Assembly: GCF_900316465.1 (NCBI RefSeq)
Contig: NZ_ONDD01000004.1
Location: forward strand, 62,001-126,000
Source of the DNA: an uncultured Fibrobacter sp.
Lineage (GTDB): Bacteria; Fibrobacterota; Fibrobacteria; Fibrobacterales; Fibrobacteraceae
Reading direction: 5' to 3'
Length of the DNA: 64,000 nucleotides
Shown here: in pieces, positions 51,719 through 60,147 of the stretch
Layout of the letters: each line of letters begins with the position of its first letter
Numbering within the stretch: the stretch's first letter is position 1
Position numbers and translations under genes: made by a program
Notes under the pieces: model-generated
Database searches by the model: none
The model's input: the letters and a program-made list of their open reading frames with translations, nothing else
Told to the model about the DNA's origin: nothing

Positions 51719-53001
51719 ATCATTCTTTGAGCGAAAAGCTTTTTGCCGAAGCCAAGGGTCTGATGCCCGGTGGCGTGAATAGCCCGGTTCGTGCCTATAG
51801 CAATGTGGGGGCGACGCCTCCGTTTATCAAGCGTGCCAAGGGTAGCCACATTTACGATGTGGACGGTAACGATTACATCGATTACGTGGGCAGCTGGGGC
51901 CCGATGCTTTTGGGACATGCTCATGATGCCGTGATTAAGGCGGTGGCTGATACGGCCCAGAATGGTTTGAGTTTTGGTGCTCCTTGCGGACTGGAATCGG
52001 AACTTGCGAAGCTCGTGATGGAACTTGTTCCGAGTGTCGAGATGATTCGCATGGTCAATAGCGGTACTGAAGCGACCATGAGTGCGATTCGTGCGGCGCG
52101 TGGTTTCACGGGCCGCGACAAGATTGTCAAGTTTGAGGGCTGCTACCACGGCCATAGCGATAGCTTGCTGATTAAGGCGGGCTCGGGTATGCTTACCACC
52201 GGTAAGCCGAGCAGCAAAGGCGTGCCGGCGGATTTGGCCAAGTACACGCTGACGCTGCAATACAATGACGTGGCCGGCGTACACGAATTGTTTGATAAGA
52301 TTGGCGACGAAATTGCAGGCGTCATTGTAGAACCCGTGGCCGGCAATATGGGCGTGGTGCCCGCGAAGCCGGAATTCTTGAAGGTTCTTTCCGAAGAAAC
52401 CAAGAAGCATGGCGCTCTCTTGATTGTAGACGAAGTCATGACCGGTTTCCGCGTCGGAATTCACTGCGCTCAGGGGCTTTATGGCATCAAGCCGGATCTG
52501 ACCACCTTCGGTAAGATTATTGGCGGCGGCATGCCGGTAGGCGCTTATGGCGGCCGCTTGGATGTGATGCAGCAGATTGCGCCTCTTGGTGGAATTTACC
52601 AGGCGGGAACCTTGTCGGGTAATCCGGTGGCGATGGCAGCTGGTCTTGCTACGATGCGCGAATTGGATTCGCACCCCGAATATTATGTCCGCGCCGAAAA
52701 TAGCACCAAGAAGTTGATTGCGGGCCTGCAGGATGCGGCAAAGTCGGCCGGAATTCCGCTAGCTACAAACCAGGTGGGTTCCATGGGCTGTATCTTCTTT
52801 ACCGAAGGTCCCGTCACCTGCTTTGCAGACGTGCAAAAGTCCGATTTGGAACTGTTCCGCAGGTATTTCCTCGGCATGCTCGACGAAGGTATTTACCTTG
52901 CCCCGAGCCAGTTCGAGGCGATTTTTGTGAGTGCGGCCCATACTGATGAAGATATCGACCGTACCATTGAAGCTGCCCGCAAGGTTTTCAAGTCGCTGTA
53001 A
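51715..53001 (+). CDS. hemL: Glutamate-1-semialdehyde 2,1-aminomutase
   Basis: 428 residues, PLP enzyme of the C5 pathway. MPGGVNSPVRAY at the start, VNSGTEATMSAIRAARGFTGR and the PLP lysine in TTFGKIIGGGMPVGAYGG all match GSA aminomutase. It supplies 5-aminolevulinate to HemB. HemA and HemC are not in the window. ATGA overlap with hemB indicates translational coupling. Confidence 0.97.
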   Translation: MNHSLSEKLFAEAKGLMPGGVNSPVRAYSNVGATPPFIKRAKGSHIYDVDGNDYIDYVGSWGPMLLGHAHDAVIKAVADTAQNGLSFGAPCGLESELAKLVMELVPSVEMIRMVNSGTEATMSAIRAARGFTGRDKIVKFEGCYHGHSDSLLIKAGSGMLTTGKPSSKGVPADLAKYTLTLQYNDVAGVHELFDKIGDEIAGVIVEPVAGNMGVVPAKPEFLKVLSEETKKHGALLIVDEVMTGFRVGIHCAQGLYGIKPDLTTFGKIIGGGMPVGAYGGRLDVMQQIAPLGGIYQAGTLSGNPVAMAAGLATMRELDSHPEYYVRAENSTKKLIAGLQDAAKSAGIPLATNQVGSMGCIFFTEGPVTCFADVQKSDLELFRRYFLGMLDEGIYLAPSQFEAIFVSAAHTDEDIDRTIEAARKVFKSL

Positions 53002-53005
53002 TTTC

Positions 53006-53013
53006 TATTTTTG
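53006..53013 (+). promoter_or_regulatory. TAnnTTTG promoter box before the NirJ2-like gene
   Basis: TATTTTTG, exact match. The ATG is 24 bases on and is preceded by GAGGAT, so this transcript has a normal short leader. Confidence 0.4.
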
Positions 53014-53037
53014 GGCTTCGAAAAATTGAGGATTTAA

Positions 53038-54027
53038 ATGATTGTATCTTGGATGACCACCAACAAGTGTAACTTGACCTGCAAACACTGCTACCAGGAC
53101 GCAGGTGAGAACAAGGCTGCCGAACTCACGACCGCCGAGGCCATGAAGCTGATCGACGAAATCGCGAAGGCGGGGTTCAAGATTATGATCTTTAGCGGTG
53201 GCGAACCGATGACTCGCCCCGACATTGTGGACCTGGTTGCCCATGCTTCGAGCAAGGGACTTCGCCCGGTGTTCGGTACCAATGGTACGCTCATTACCCA
53301 CGATTTGGCTTTCAAGCTGAAGGCTGCCGGTGCCATGGCCATGGGTATTAGCATCGATAGTATCGATCATGACCGTCACAATGATTTCCGCGGTCTCCCG
53401 AACGCATTCGAGCTCACGATGATGGGTATTGAAAACTGCAAGGCGGCAGGCCTCCCGTTCCAGATTCATACGACGATTATGGACTGGAACCAGAACGAAA
53501 TTTTCGACATCATGGACTGGGTCAAGGAAATCGGTGCCGTAAACCACCAGATATTCTTCCTCATTCCCGTGGGTCGCGGCAAGGAAATCGAAGGCCATGC
53601 GCTGCGCGTTGCTGAATACGAGGGACTTCTCCGCAAGATTATGGAAAAGAGCCGTACGCTCGGCATCCCGGTAAAGCCCACGTGTGCTCCGCAATTCCTG
53701 CGCATTGCTGACCAACTCGACATCAAGACGCGTTACAGCCGCGGCTGCCTCGCTGGCCTGGATTACTGCATCGTAAGCCCCATTGGCAAGGTGCGCCCCT
53801 GCGCCTACATGATGGAAGAGGCTGGCGATGTGCATGACACGCCTTTCGACGAAATCTGGGCGAATGCCGAAGTGTTCAAGAAACTCCGCACCAAGGCTTA
53901 CGCCGGTGCCTGTGGCAAGTGCAAGTTCAATGACCGTTGCGGCGGTTGCCGTGCTCGTGCTGCCTACTACCACGATGGCGACTACATGCAAGAAGACTCC
54001 TACTGCGCTTACGGGAGAGGCCTGTGA
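53038..54027 (+). CDS. NirJ2-like radical SAM/SPASM protein of heme biosynthesis
   Basis: 329 residues. CNLTCKHC (Cys11, 15, 18) is the radical SAM cluster motif, GIMIFSGGEP-like KIMIFSGGEPMTRPD is the SAM-binding strand, and a C-terminal SPASM-type region holds many Cys (SRGCLAGLDYC, CGKCKFNDRCGGCRARA, DSYCAYG). The start SWMTTNKCNLTCKHCYQDAGE closely matches the NirJ2 group seen beside heme genes, related to AhbC and AhbD, which convert didecarboxysiroheme to heme in the siroheme-dependent route. Its position after hemB-hemL supports that. NirJ2 versus AhbC or AhbD cannot be settled by eye. Confidence 0.83.
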   Translation: MIVSWMTTNKCNLTCKHCYQDAGENKAAELTTAEAMKLIDEIAKAGFKIMIFSGGEPMTRPDIVDLVAHASSKGLRPVFGTNGTLITHDLAFKLKAAGAMAMGISIDSIDHDRHNDFRGLPNAFELTMMGIENCKAAGLPFQIHTTIMDWNQNEIFDIMDWVKEIGAVNHQIFFLIPVGRGKEIEGHALRVAEYEGLLRKIMEKSRTLGIPVKPTCAPQFLRIADQLDIKTRYSRGCLAGLDYCIVSPIGKVRPCAYMMEEAGDVHDTPFDEIWANAEVFKKLRTKAYAGACGKCKFNDRCGGCRARAAYYHDGDYMQEDSYCAYGRGL

Positions 54028-54533
54028 GTTTCACTGCCGACGACGAAAAGTTTATGCGCATGGCTCTCCGCGAAGCGGAGAAGGCTTTTGACGAAAAGGA
54101 AATCCCTATCGGTTGCGTTATCGTGAAAGATGGGGTAGTTATCGGGAAAGGCCACAATCAGATTGAAATGCTCAAAGACGCTACCGCCCACGCCGAAATT
54201 TTGTCGATCGGGACGGCGGCAAGCAGCCTTGAAAATTGGCGCTTGGATGGCTGTACCTTGTATGTGACTCTTGAACCCTGCCCGATGTGCGCAGGAGCCA
54301 TCCTCAATAGCCGTGTTTCCCGTGTGGTCTATGGTTCCCCGGACACCCGTTTCGGCGGCTGTGGCACGACGATTGACGTAATTTCGAACAACGCTCTCAA
54401 ACGCGAAGTTGAAGTGGTTGGAGGCCTTCTTGCCGACGAATGTTTAGGCATTTTAAAGGCTTTTTTTCAAAAGATGCGGCTGGAAAAAGGCGATAGCGGC
54501 AACAAGGGTGAATTTCAAGGTTCCGCTAGCTAA
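54024..54533 (+). CDS. tadA: tRNA-specific adenosine deaminase TadA
   Basis: 169 residues. Zinc deaminase motifs TAHAEIL and LEPCPMCAGAILNSRV are present, and MRMALREAEKAFDEKEIPIGCVIV is the family N-terminus. TadA converts A34 to inosine in tRNA-Arg. The start is GTG at 54024 (GTGA overlapping the previous stop), with GGGAGAGG at 54013-54020. A longer frame from 53937 would run inside the upstream gene. Confidence 0.92.
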   Translation: MSFTADDEKFMRMALREAEKAFDEKEIPIGCVIVKDGVVIGKGHNQIEMLKDATAHAEILSIGTAASSLENWRLDGCTLYVTLEPCPMCAGAILNSRVSRVVYGSPDTRFGGCGTTIDVISNNALKREVEVVGGLLADECLGILKAFFQKMRLEKGDSGNKGEFQGSAS

Positions 54534-54563
54534 GTTTAGCCGACTATTTACTACATTCTAAAC

Positions 54564-55394
54564 ATGAATTTCTTAAAGCTTTTTACGAGCGCTAGCGCTC
54601 TTTTTGCCCTTTGTGCCTGTGACGGAAATGAGTTTGTTCTTTCGTTCAACACTCAGAATGCTCCCCAGCAGACATATTTCCTCGAATCATCCTTGAACGC
54701 GATCCTCCCGACGACGGATTCTGTATCCGGAACGCCCGAAGCGATGAATACGCACCTCAATGTCCGTGCGACCAATTCACTTTTGACCGCGTATGACGAT
54801 GGCTCTGCCAAGTTCCAGCTCAAAATAGACTCCGTGGACTACAAGTCCGACAAGCGTACGGTCGAAGAATTCCGCAGCATGGAACGCTACATGTCTACCG
54901 AACATTTCCAGTTCAAGATGGCAAAAGATGGCGATATTCGCGATGCTGTCATCGAAGATTCGGTGATGCTTGGGACTGAGGCTTTGGACCTTATCCGCAT
55001 TTTCCTCAAGGTGCAGCCGCTTTTGCCGGGTAAGCCGGTCAAACTGGGTGAAACTTGGGACCGTCAGGTCGAAATCCCGGGTACATCTAAAAAGACGGTG
55101 GTGTACAAGTCCTTTACGCTTGAAGACCATTACGTTCATGATGGTGTCCAGATGGCCAAGATTGGCATGAACATCAAGTACAAGGAACTTGCAGATTCGA
55201 CCTCTGACTTGCGCATGGAAAGCAAGGGCTTTATTGTAGGTACAGGAACAATCCTGTTCGATATGACGCATGGTGCAATTTCGAGTGTGAAAATGGAATT
55301 GTCTGGCGACCTGAGTGTTAACGATATTGTCGCTGACAACGTGATTCCCGATATGCATGTGATTCAGAAAATCAAGCTGAGGAGTGAATTTTGA
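54564..55394 (+). CDS. Lipoprotein, first gene of the motor-containing run
   Basis: 276 residues. Short signal ending ALCAC (Cys about 18 or 20). The mature part is beta-rich, with IFLKVQPLLPGKPVKLGETW and the C-terminal MELSGDLSVNDIV. It resembles proteins annotated as DUF6263, which have no known function. The stop overlaps the TTG of the next gene, and six genes follow with gaps below 20 bp up to the terminator at 60101. Confidence 0.7.
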   Translation: MNFLKLFTSASALFALCACDGNEFVLSFNTQNAPQQTYFLESSLNAILPTTDSVSGTPEAMNTHLNVRATNSLLTAYDDGSAKFQLKIDSVDYKSDKRTVEEFRSMERYMSTEHFQFKMAKDGDIRDAVIEDSVMLGTEALDLIRIFLKVQPLLPGKPVKLGETWDRQVEIPGTSKKTVVYKSFTLEDHYVHDGVQMAKIGMNIKYKELADSTSDLRMESKGFIVGTGTILFDMTHGAISSVKMELSGDLSVNDIVADNVIPDMHVIQKIKLRSEF

Positions 55395-56116
55395 TTTTAG
55401 GCTTTAAAAAATGGTCGGGGTTAGCCTTAACGTCGCTCTTGTTTGCCTGTGTTGCGGTGGCAGGGGAGATGCCCTTTCCGCCAATTGAAAATGGCAAGGT
55501 AAAACTAGTGGTGGCGGATAGCCCTTACTTGTTGGAACAGGGGGCTGTTTTCTCTGCAAAGGATACCCTGGAAATTGAACCGGGTGTCACGGTGCTTATG
55601 GGCGAATATGCAAAGCTCATGTTCCGCGGCTCGGTAAAGATTATCGGTACTGATGCGGCTCCTGTGGTCTTCAAGAGCGCTGATTCCGTCAAGAGCTGGA
55701 ACGGTGTTCATTTTGTGTCGGCCAACCGCCCGTTCGAAATCAAGAACTTGATCATTGAAAATGCTTTCCGCAATACGGTGTTCCGTTCCAAGGGCATTTT
55801 CGAAAACGTGAAATTCGTGAACAACTACTACGGCCTCTGGATTGACGATGTGCCCGAAGTTTTCTTGGCTCGTTGCGAATTCGTGCGCAACCGTTTCGCA
55901 CTTTCGATTCGTGCAGGCCAGGTGGTCTCTGCCGATACCAAGATCAGCGACAATGTTTACGGTCTTTATCTTGAACCCGGTGGAAAGTTTGATGGCGACA
56001 AGAGCTTAATCAAGGATAACCTTGAAGCCGATGTCCGCAACGAAGCCGAAGAACTTGCCGCACAGGGCAAGCGCGTGAACAGGAATATTTGGCATCGTAT
56101 TGAAACAGCTTTCTAA
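55391..56116 (+). CDS. Exported right-handed beta-helix protein
   Basis: 241 residues. Signal peptide ends about AVAGEM. The mature part has beta-helix rungs: DTLEIEPGVTVLMGEYAKLMF, VKIIGTDAAPVVFKSADS, IKNLIIENAFRNTVF, FENVKFVNNYYGLWID. Small size for this fold; no catalytic residues recognised. Likely start TTG 55391, about seven bases from AGGAG. Confidence 0.68.
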   Translation: MILGFKKWSGLALTSLLFACVAVAGEMPFPPIENGKVKLVVADSPYLLEQGAVFSAKDTLEIEPGVTVLMGEYAKLMFRGSVKIIGTDAAPVVFKSADSVKSWNGVHFVSANRPFEIKNLIIENAFRNTVFRSKGIFENVKFVNNYYGLWIDDVPEVFLARCEFVRNRFALSIRAGQVVSADTKISDNVYGLYLEPGGKFDGDKSLIKDNLEADVRNEAEELAAQGKRVNRNIWHRIETAF

Positions 56117-56129
56117 GAGGTTGATTTAA

Positions 56130-57038
56130 GTGCAAGAAGCTTTTCGCAGGTCCATACGCAAGATGACGGGCAATAGCGTCCGTCTATCGGTATGCCCGAA
56201 CCGCTCGACGATGGTGGCGACACTTTCGCAGTCGATGATGGTGACCTGGTCGATTGTGTTGCATGAACACTTGGATGCCATGATGAACGATCCGGCGGTA
56301 AACGTCGGAACGACGGAACTGATTTCTTTCAGTGAAACGGCCTGGAAATTGGCTGATTCCAGTTTCCCGCAGATCATTGCGGACGCCAACAAACTGTACG
56401 ATGAATTCCGCACCAAGTGGATGCAGCGCTTTTCGACAGACGAAGTGATGCGCTTGTTGCTTGAAGGCGGTGACTTCTTGCATCACGACGAAGAAAAGGG
56501 CTGGGCTCTCACGGTCAAGAATAACAAGCAAGACATCAATGCTTTTTATTCGGCGACGATTCACTTGCTGGTGAGCGACGCCGAACCGTTGTTCGTCCGC
56601 ATGCATGGCCGCGTCATGCAGTTGCAGGAAAAGTTATGCAAGTATTGGCACTCCGAAAGCGCCGTGGATGCGGTGTCCAAACTGCTCCCCAGTTTGGAAG
56701 CGTCGCTCCGCGATAAAGAAAACGCCATGGTCGTTTCGCTTCGTAGTTCGCTAAATACGCTTGCGAAGAAACGCTTTGCCGCAGCCTTCAATACCAAGAG
56801 CCCTGCACACTATTACAGTTCTGCAGCCTCTTGCGCCCGTAATGTGGGCCGTTTCTGGAATCCGCACTACGCTTACGAAAACGGCTTCCTTGCCTTTACC
56901 GATGATTTTTGTGATTATGCCCGCGGGCTTACCCTTCAGATTATTGAATGGTACCAGAGCAAGTGGGCTTTGTTCTTGCGCGGATTCTCGCGCGGTCAAT
57001 TGAATTTGTTCGAAACAACAGGCCCTACAAGGTCTTAA
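56130..57038 (+). CDS. Helical protein of unknown family, flanks the motor pair
   Basis: 302 residues, no signal or membrane segment. Mostly helical, with a Trp-rich set of positions (WSIVLHEHLD, WMQRFSTDE, YWHSESAVD, RFWNPHYAYENGF). No family recognised. GTG start at 56130 follows AAGAGG by nine bases. It ends 16 bp before the ZorA-like gene, so it is probably made with it and may act on its cytoplasmic tail. Confidence 0.65.
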   Translation: MQEAFRRSIRKMTGNSVRLSVCPNRSTMVATLSQSMMVTWSIVLHEHLDAMMNDPAVNVGTTELISFSETAWKLADSSFPQIIADANKLYDEFRTKWMQRFSTDEVMRLLLEGGDFLHHDEEKGWALTVKNNKQDINAFYSATIHLLVSDAEPLFVRMHGRVMQLQEKLCKYWHSESAVDAVSKLLPSLEASLRDKENAMVVSLRSSLNTLAKKRFAAAFNTKSPAHYYSSAASCARNVGRFWNPHYAYENGFLAFTDDFCDYARGLTLQIIEWYQSKWALFLRGFSRGQLNLFETTGPTRS

Positions 57039-57054
57039 AAGATGCAGGTATGAA

Positions 57055-58791
57055 ATGAAAAATGCATTCCAGATAATTTTAGCGCTTACCATCGTAGGAC
57101 TCCTTGCCCTTGTGGTTGCCGCCTTCTATTTTGGCGCTCCGCTCTTTGGCTGGATTATCATGGCGGCCATTTTTGCCGTGTTTATCGGAGAACAACTTGT
57201 CGCTCTCAAGATGGTGAAGCAGATTGCTGCTGAAACGGAAATTCTGGAAACTTGCGAAAAGCGTGGTGGCTATGTGAATGGTGATGGCGTAGTCGCAAAG
57301 CGTGTCGCTCTTGCCCGTAATTTGCTTGCCAAGAACATCCGCCTCGATTCTTCGATGGCCTACGAAGTGCTTTCGAATAGCGTTGATATTGCTGTTCCGA
57401 AGAGTGCCGGCGGTACGGTGATTCTGCTCGGTTTGATGGGTACTTTCTTTGGTCTCATGTATTCTGTGGCAACGGCAGGCGGTGCAATCGACAATTCCAC
57501 GACGCAGGGGACGCTCGATACCATCCAGCTCTTGTTCCAGAACATGAAGGGTATTTTCGGTACTAGCCTTTGTGGTTTGTTTGCCGCCTTGATTCTGAAT
57601 GCTAGCCGCAACATGATGGTGTCCGCCCGCGACTCTTTTGTCGCTCGCCTTGATGCCTTGACTCTCGATTTGCAGGGTGCTGCCGGCGATGGTAGCGAAG
57701 AAGCCCAGGCTCAGACGGAATTGGAACGCCTGTTCGATTCTGTTGAAAAGAATCTCTCTGTTGTCGCCTCTTCTGTCAAGGAAGGCCTTTCCGGCGTTGT
57801 CGCCATGGTGGGTGACGAACTTTCTTCCATGACGACGAAGTTGAACGAATCCCTTGCCAATGTTTCTCAGAACATGAACAAGGCTGTCGAAAACTTGGGC
57901 CCCTCTGTCAAGGATTCCCTGTCGGGCGCATTCACTCCGATGGAACAGAATATCAAGACGCTTTCTGCTTCTGTGGAATCGATCCCGGGTAAGCTTGACG
58001 AAAAGTTGAACGGTATTTCTTCGACGCTCAAGGCTTCTCTTGAAGGTGTTTCGAACAATGTTGAAACGGCTCTCTCTAAGGTGGCTTCCGATGTGAAGGC
58101 CGGTCTCGATGGAGTTGCTTCTGCAACGGAATCGGCCATGAACGACTCTACGAAGAATGTGGCTGCTGCCGTGGCCGATCAGGTCAAACAGTCTGGCGAC
58201 CAGTGGAAAGCCTTCATGGAACGTCTTGCCGCCGAAACTTCTGCCAATGTCGACAGCCAGAAAGAAGGCCTCGAAACCCTCAAGAATGTTGCCTTGCAGG
58301 TGGCCGAAAAGGCTCAGGCCGGTTCTGCCGAACTTAGCAATTCCGTGGCTGAAAAGCTTTCTGCCCTTTCTTCCGACATTCTCGGCGCCTTCCAGAAACT
58401 TTCCGAAACTTCTGCCGTGCTGCTCGAAGCCCAGAAGGCCCTTACCGAAAGCATTGACAACCGCGTGGTCAAGGAAAAGGAAGCGACGGATGCGCTTGGC
58501 GGAAACATTGTGGAAACCGCAGAACTCATGCGCGTGAACCAGTCCGAACTCAGCGCAAACCTCGAAATGCTTCGCGCTGGTCTCGAAACGATTCTCGAAA
58601 AGCTATCTGGCGATACCGCAGAACGCGACGACGAAGAAAGCTTTGTGGAACACCTCAACCAGTCTCTGGAAGCCTTCCACGAACGCGCAAGCGAAGTGCT
58701 TATGGAAAACGCGGTCAAGACGCAGGAAATCTTGCTCGAAGTCTTGGAACAGACGCAACGTTCTATTCAGCAGCCTAAGGTCGAGGGCTAA
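57055..58791 (+). CDS. ZorA-like MotA/TolQ/ExbB channel with long coiled-coil tail
   Basis: 578 residues. Two N-terminal membrane helices (about 5-26 and 31-51), a short cytoplasmic loop, then the two channel helices. GTVILLGLMGTFFGLMYSVA (Thr130) and MKGIFGTSLCGLFAALILNA (Thr170/Ser171) carry the small polar residues typical of MotA, TolQ and ZorA pores. The last 380 residues have no membrane helix and are Ser/Ala/Glu/Lys-rich with many heptads (SSMTTKLNESLANVSQNMNK and similar), suggesting a long cytoplasmic coiled-coil tail as in ZorA. It starts the motor pair with the next gene, 2 bp downstream. Confidence 0.82.
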   Translation: MKNAFQIILALTIVGLLALVVAAFYFGAPLFGWIIMAAIFAVFIGEQLVALKMVKQIAAETEILETCEKRGGYVNGDGVVAKRVALARNLLAKNIRLDSSMAYEVLSNSVDIAVPKSAGGTVILLGLMGTFFGLMYSVATAGGAIDNSTTQGTLDTIQLLFQNMKGIFGTSLCGLFAALILNASRNMMVSARDSFVARLDALTLDLQGAAGDGSEEAQAQTELERLFDSVEKNLSVVASSVKEGLSGVVAMVGDELSSMTTKLNESLANVSQNMNKAVENLGPSVKDSLSGAFTPMEQNIKTLSASVESIPGKLDEKLNGISSTLKASLEGVSNNVETALSKVASDVKAGLDGVASATESAMNDSTKNVAAAVADQVKQSGDQWKAFMERLAAETSANVDSQKEGLETLKNVALQVAEKAQAGSAELSNSVAEKLSALSSDILGAFQKLSETSAVLLEAQKALTESIDNRVVKEKEATDALGGNIVETAELMRVNQSELSANLEMLRAGLETILEKLSGDTAERDDEESFVEHLNQSLEAFHERASEVLMENAVKTQEILLEVLEQTQRSIQQPKVEG

Positions 58792-58793
58792 GC

Positions 58794-59429
58794 ATGCGCT
58801 TTAAGAAAGACGAAAACAGCAATCCTTGGATGGCGTACACGGACTTGGGTGTTGCCCTGGTTTCGTTGTTCATCCTTGCGTTTGTGGCGATGGCGACCCT
58901 GAAGGAACAAAAGGCCGAAGACCTTACCCGTACCGAAGAAGAAGTCTTGACTTGCCAGGAGCAGATGCGTAAAATTGCGGCCGAACGCAATGCGCTCTTG
59001 TCCAAGAGCTTGCAGACTTCCATCGAAGCGGGCCTTATCGCTCTCGAAGATGGCAAAATTCAGATTCAGGCTTCCTTCCTTTTCCCGATTAACGGCGCCG
59101 ACCTTACCAAAGAAGGTGAGGGCGTGATTCGTGGCATTAGCAAGGGCCTTTTGGAAGCACTTGATTCTACTGACGTGATTATGGTGAGCGGCTTTACTGA
59201 CGATACTCCGGTGAAGTCCAAGACTTATACCAACTGGAACCTTTCTACCGAACGTGCCGTGAACGTGGTCAAGACTTTGATTGCGCAGGGGTTCCCGCCT
59301 GACAGGCTCTTTGCCGCAGGCTTTGGCGAACACATGCCCAAGTACCCCAACGACAGCGAAGAACATCGTCGTTTGAACCGTCGCGTAGAAATCGGTGTGA
59401 CCCCGCTCCAGAAGACGACGCAGGAGTAA
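58794..59429 (+). CDS. ZorB/MotB-like OmpA-domain partner
   Basis: 211 residues. One N-terminal membrane helix starts with the conserved proton-carrying Asp (WMAYTDLGVALVSLFILAFV, Asp17). A periplasmic coiled stretch follows, then an OmpA-like peptidoglycan-binding domain (about 95-205) with VSGFTDDTPV, NWNLSTERAVNVVK and LNRRVEIGV. All expected peptidoglycan-contact positions appear to be kept. With the previous gene it should form a 5:2-type ion-driven motor fixed to the cell wall. Confidence 0.87.
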   Translation: MRFKKDENSNPWMAYTDLGVALVSLFILAFVAMATLKEQKAEDLTRTEEEVLTCQEQMRKIAAERNALLSKSLQTSIEAGLIALEDGKIQIQASFLFPINGADLTKEGEGVIRGISKGLLEALDSTDVIMVSGFTDDTPVKSKTYTNWNLSTERAVNVVKTLIAQGFPPDRLFAAGFGEHMPKYPNDSEEHRRLNRRVEIGVTPLQKTTQE

Positions 59430-59439
59430 TTAGGTTTTT

Positions 59440-60093
59440 ATGCAGGAACGCTTGGAAACATTGCGTACGGGAATCGATGCTATCCGCAAGAGCGGAAAGC
59501 TGCCCCATTGGCGTATGGTCTATGCCGAAAACCTGCTGAATCGTGCCGGAGAATATTTGGCGGTTGACAGGCTCCCTGAAGCGAACATGGTGGCCGACAA
59601 ATTGGATCGCTGGATCAAGACGCATACACCGCGTGTCGATTCCTCTGAACGATTCTCCGAAAATCCCATGGTTTTCTGGAATGCGGAAATGCTTTTGGGC
59701 ATGTCTGCCAAATTGAAGCAGACCTTGCTTGAAAAACGTCAGCTCGTTCCTGCAACGGAACGTGAATCAACGATTCGTCGCTTGACTCTTGTCGAAGGCT
59801 GGATTCGCGAAGGCCAGCTTTTGCAGGCCCACGATGAACTTCTGGCCCTCCGTACGGCGCTTATTGCCCGCTTGAGGCGTAGTTTCCGTGCCCGTCTGGT
59901 CGCTACCGACTTGTATCATGGCTCGGTACAGCCTGCCGGAAGTTTGGTTGGCCCGTACAATGCATTGCATACGCTCGAAGAAACCTTCCATGTGGTGGGC
60001 GAGCGTGACCCGATTTGGATTGAAGACTTCCTTGAAATATATAATGACCTGTTCCGTGTGGTGGAACGCCTCGTTCCTCAAGATAAAAAATGA
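59440..60093 (+). CDS. Helical protein of unknown family, downstream of the motor pair
   Basis: 217 residues, no signal or membrane segment. Almost all helix, with amphipathic blocks (ETLRTGIDAIRKSGKLPHW, LRTALIARLRRSFRARLV) and a C-terminal ERDPIWIEDFLEIYNDLF. No family recognised; it is not a helicase or nuclease. It ends the run before a strong terminator. Its tight linkage to the channel genes points to the same system as the 302-residue protein. Confidence 0.65.
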   Translation: MQERLETLRTGIDAIRKSGKLPHWRMVYAENLLNRAGEYLAVDRLPEANMVADKLDRWIKTHTPRVDSSERFSENPMVFWNAEMLLGMSAKLKQTLLEKRQLVPATERESTIRRLTLVEGWIREGQLLQAHDELLALRTALIARLRRSFRARLVATDLYHGSVQPAGSLVGPYNALHTLEETFHVVGERDPIWIEDFLEIYNDLFRVVERLVPQDKK

Positions 60094-60100
60094 GTCTAAA

Positions 60101-60126
60101 AAAAGAGCTCCCGAAGGAGCTCTTTT
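60101..60126. terminator. Bidirectional terminator at the end of the motor run
   Basis: Perfect stem AAAAGAGCTCC/GGAGCTCTTTT with loop CGAA. It serves the rightward motor run and the leftward PorV-like pair. Confidence 0.88.
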
Positions 60127-60147
60127 AAATTTTGATATGCGGCCTAT

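Noticed and set aside
56130..60093. A complete Zorya anti-phage system
   Set aside because: The motor pair fits, but no ZorC, ZorD helicase or ZorE nuclease is present, and the flanking genes look like housekeeping neighbours. Kept as a ZorAB-like system only.
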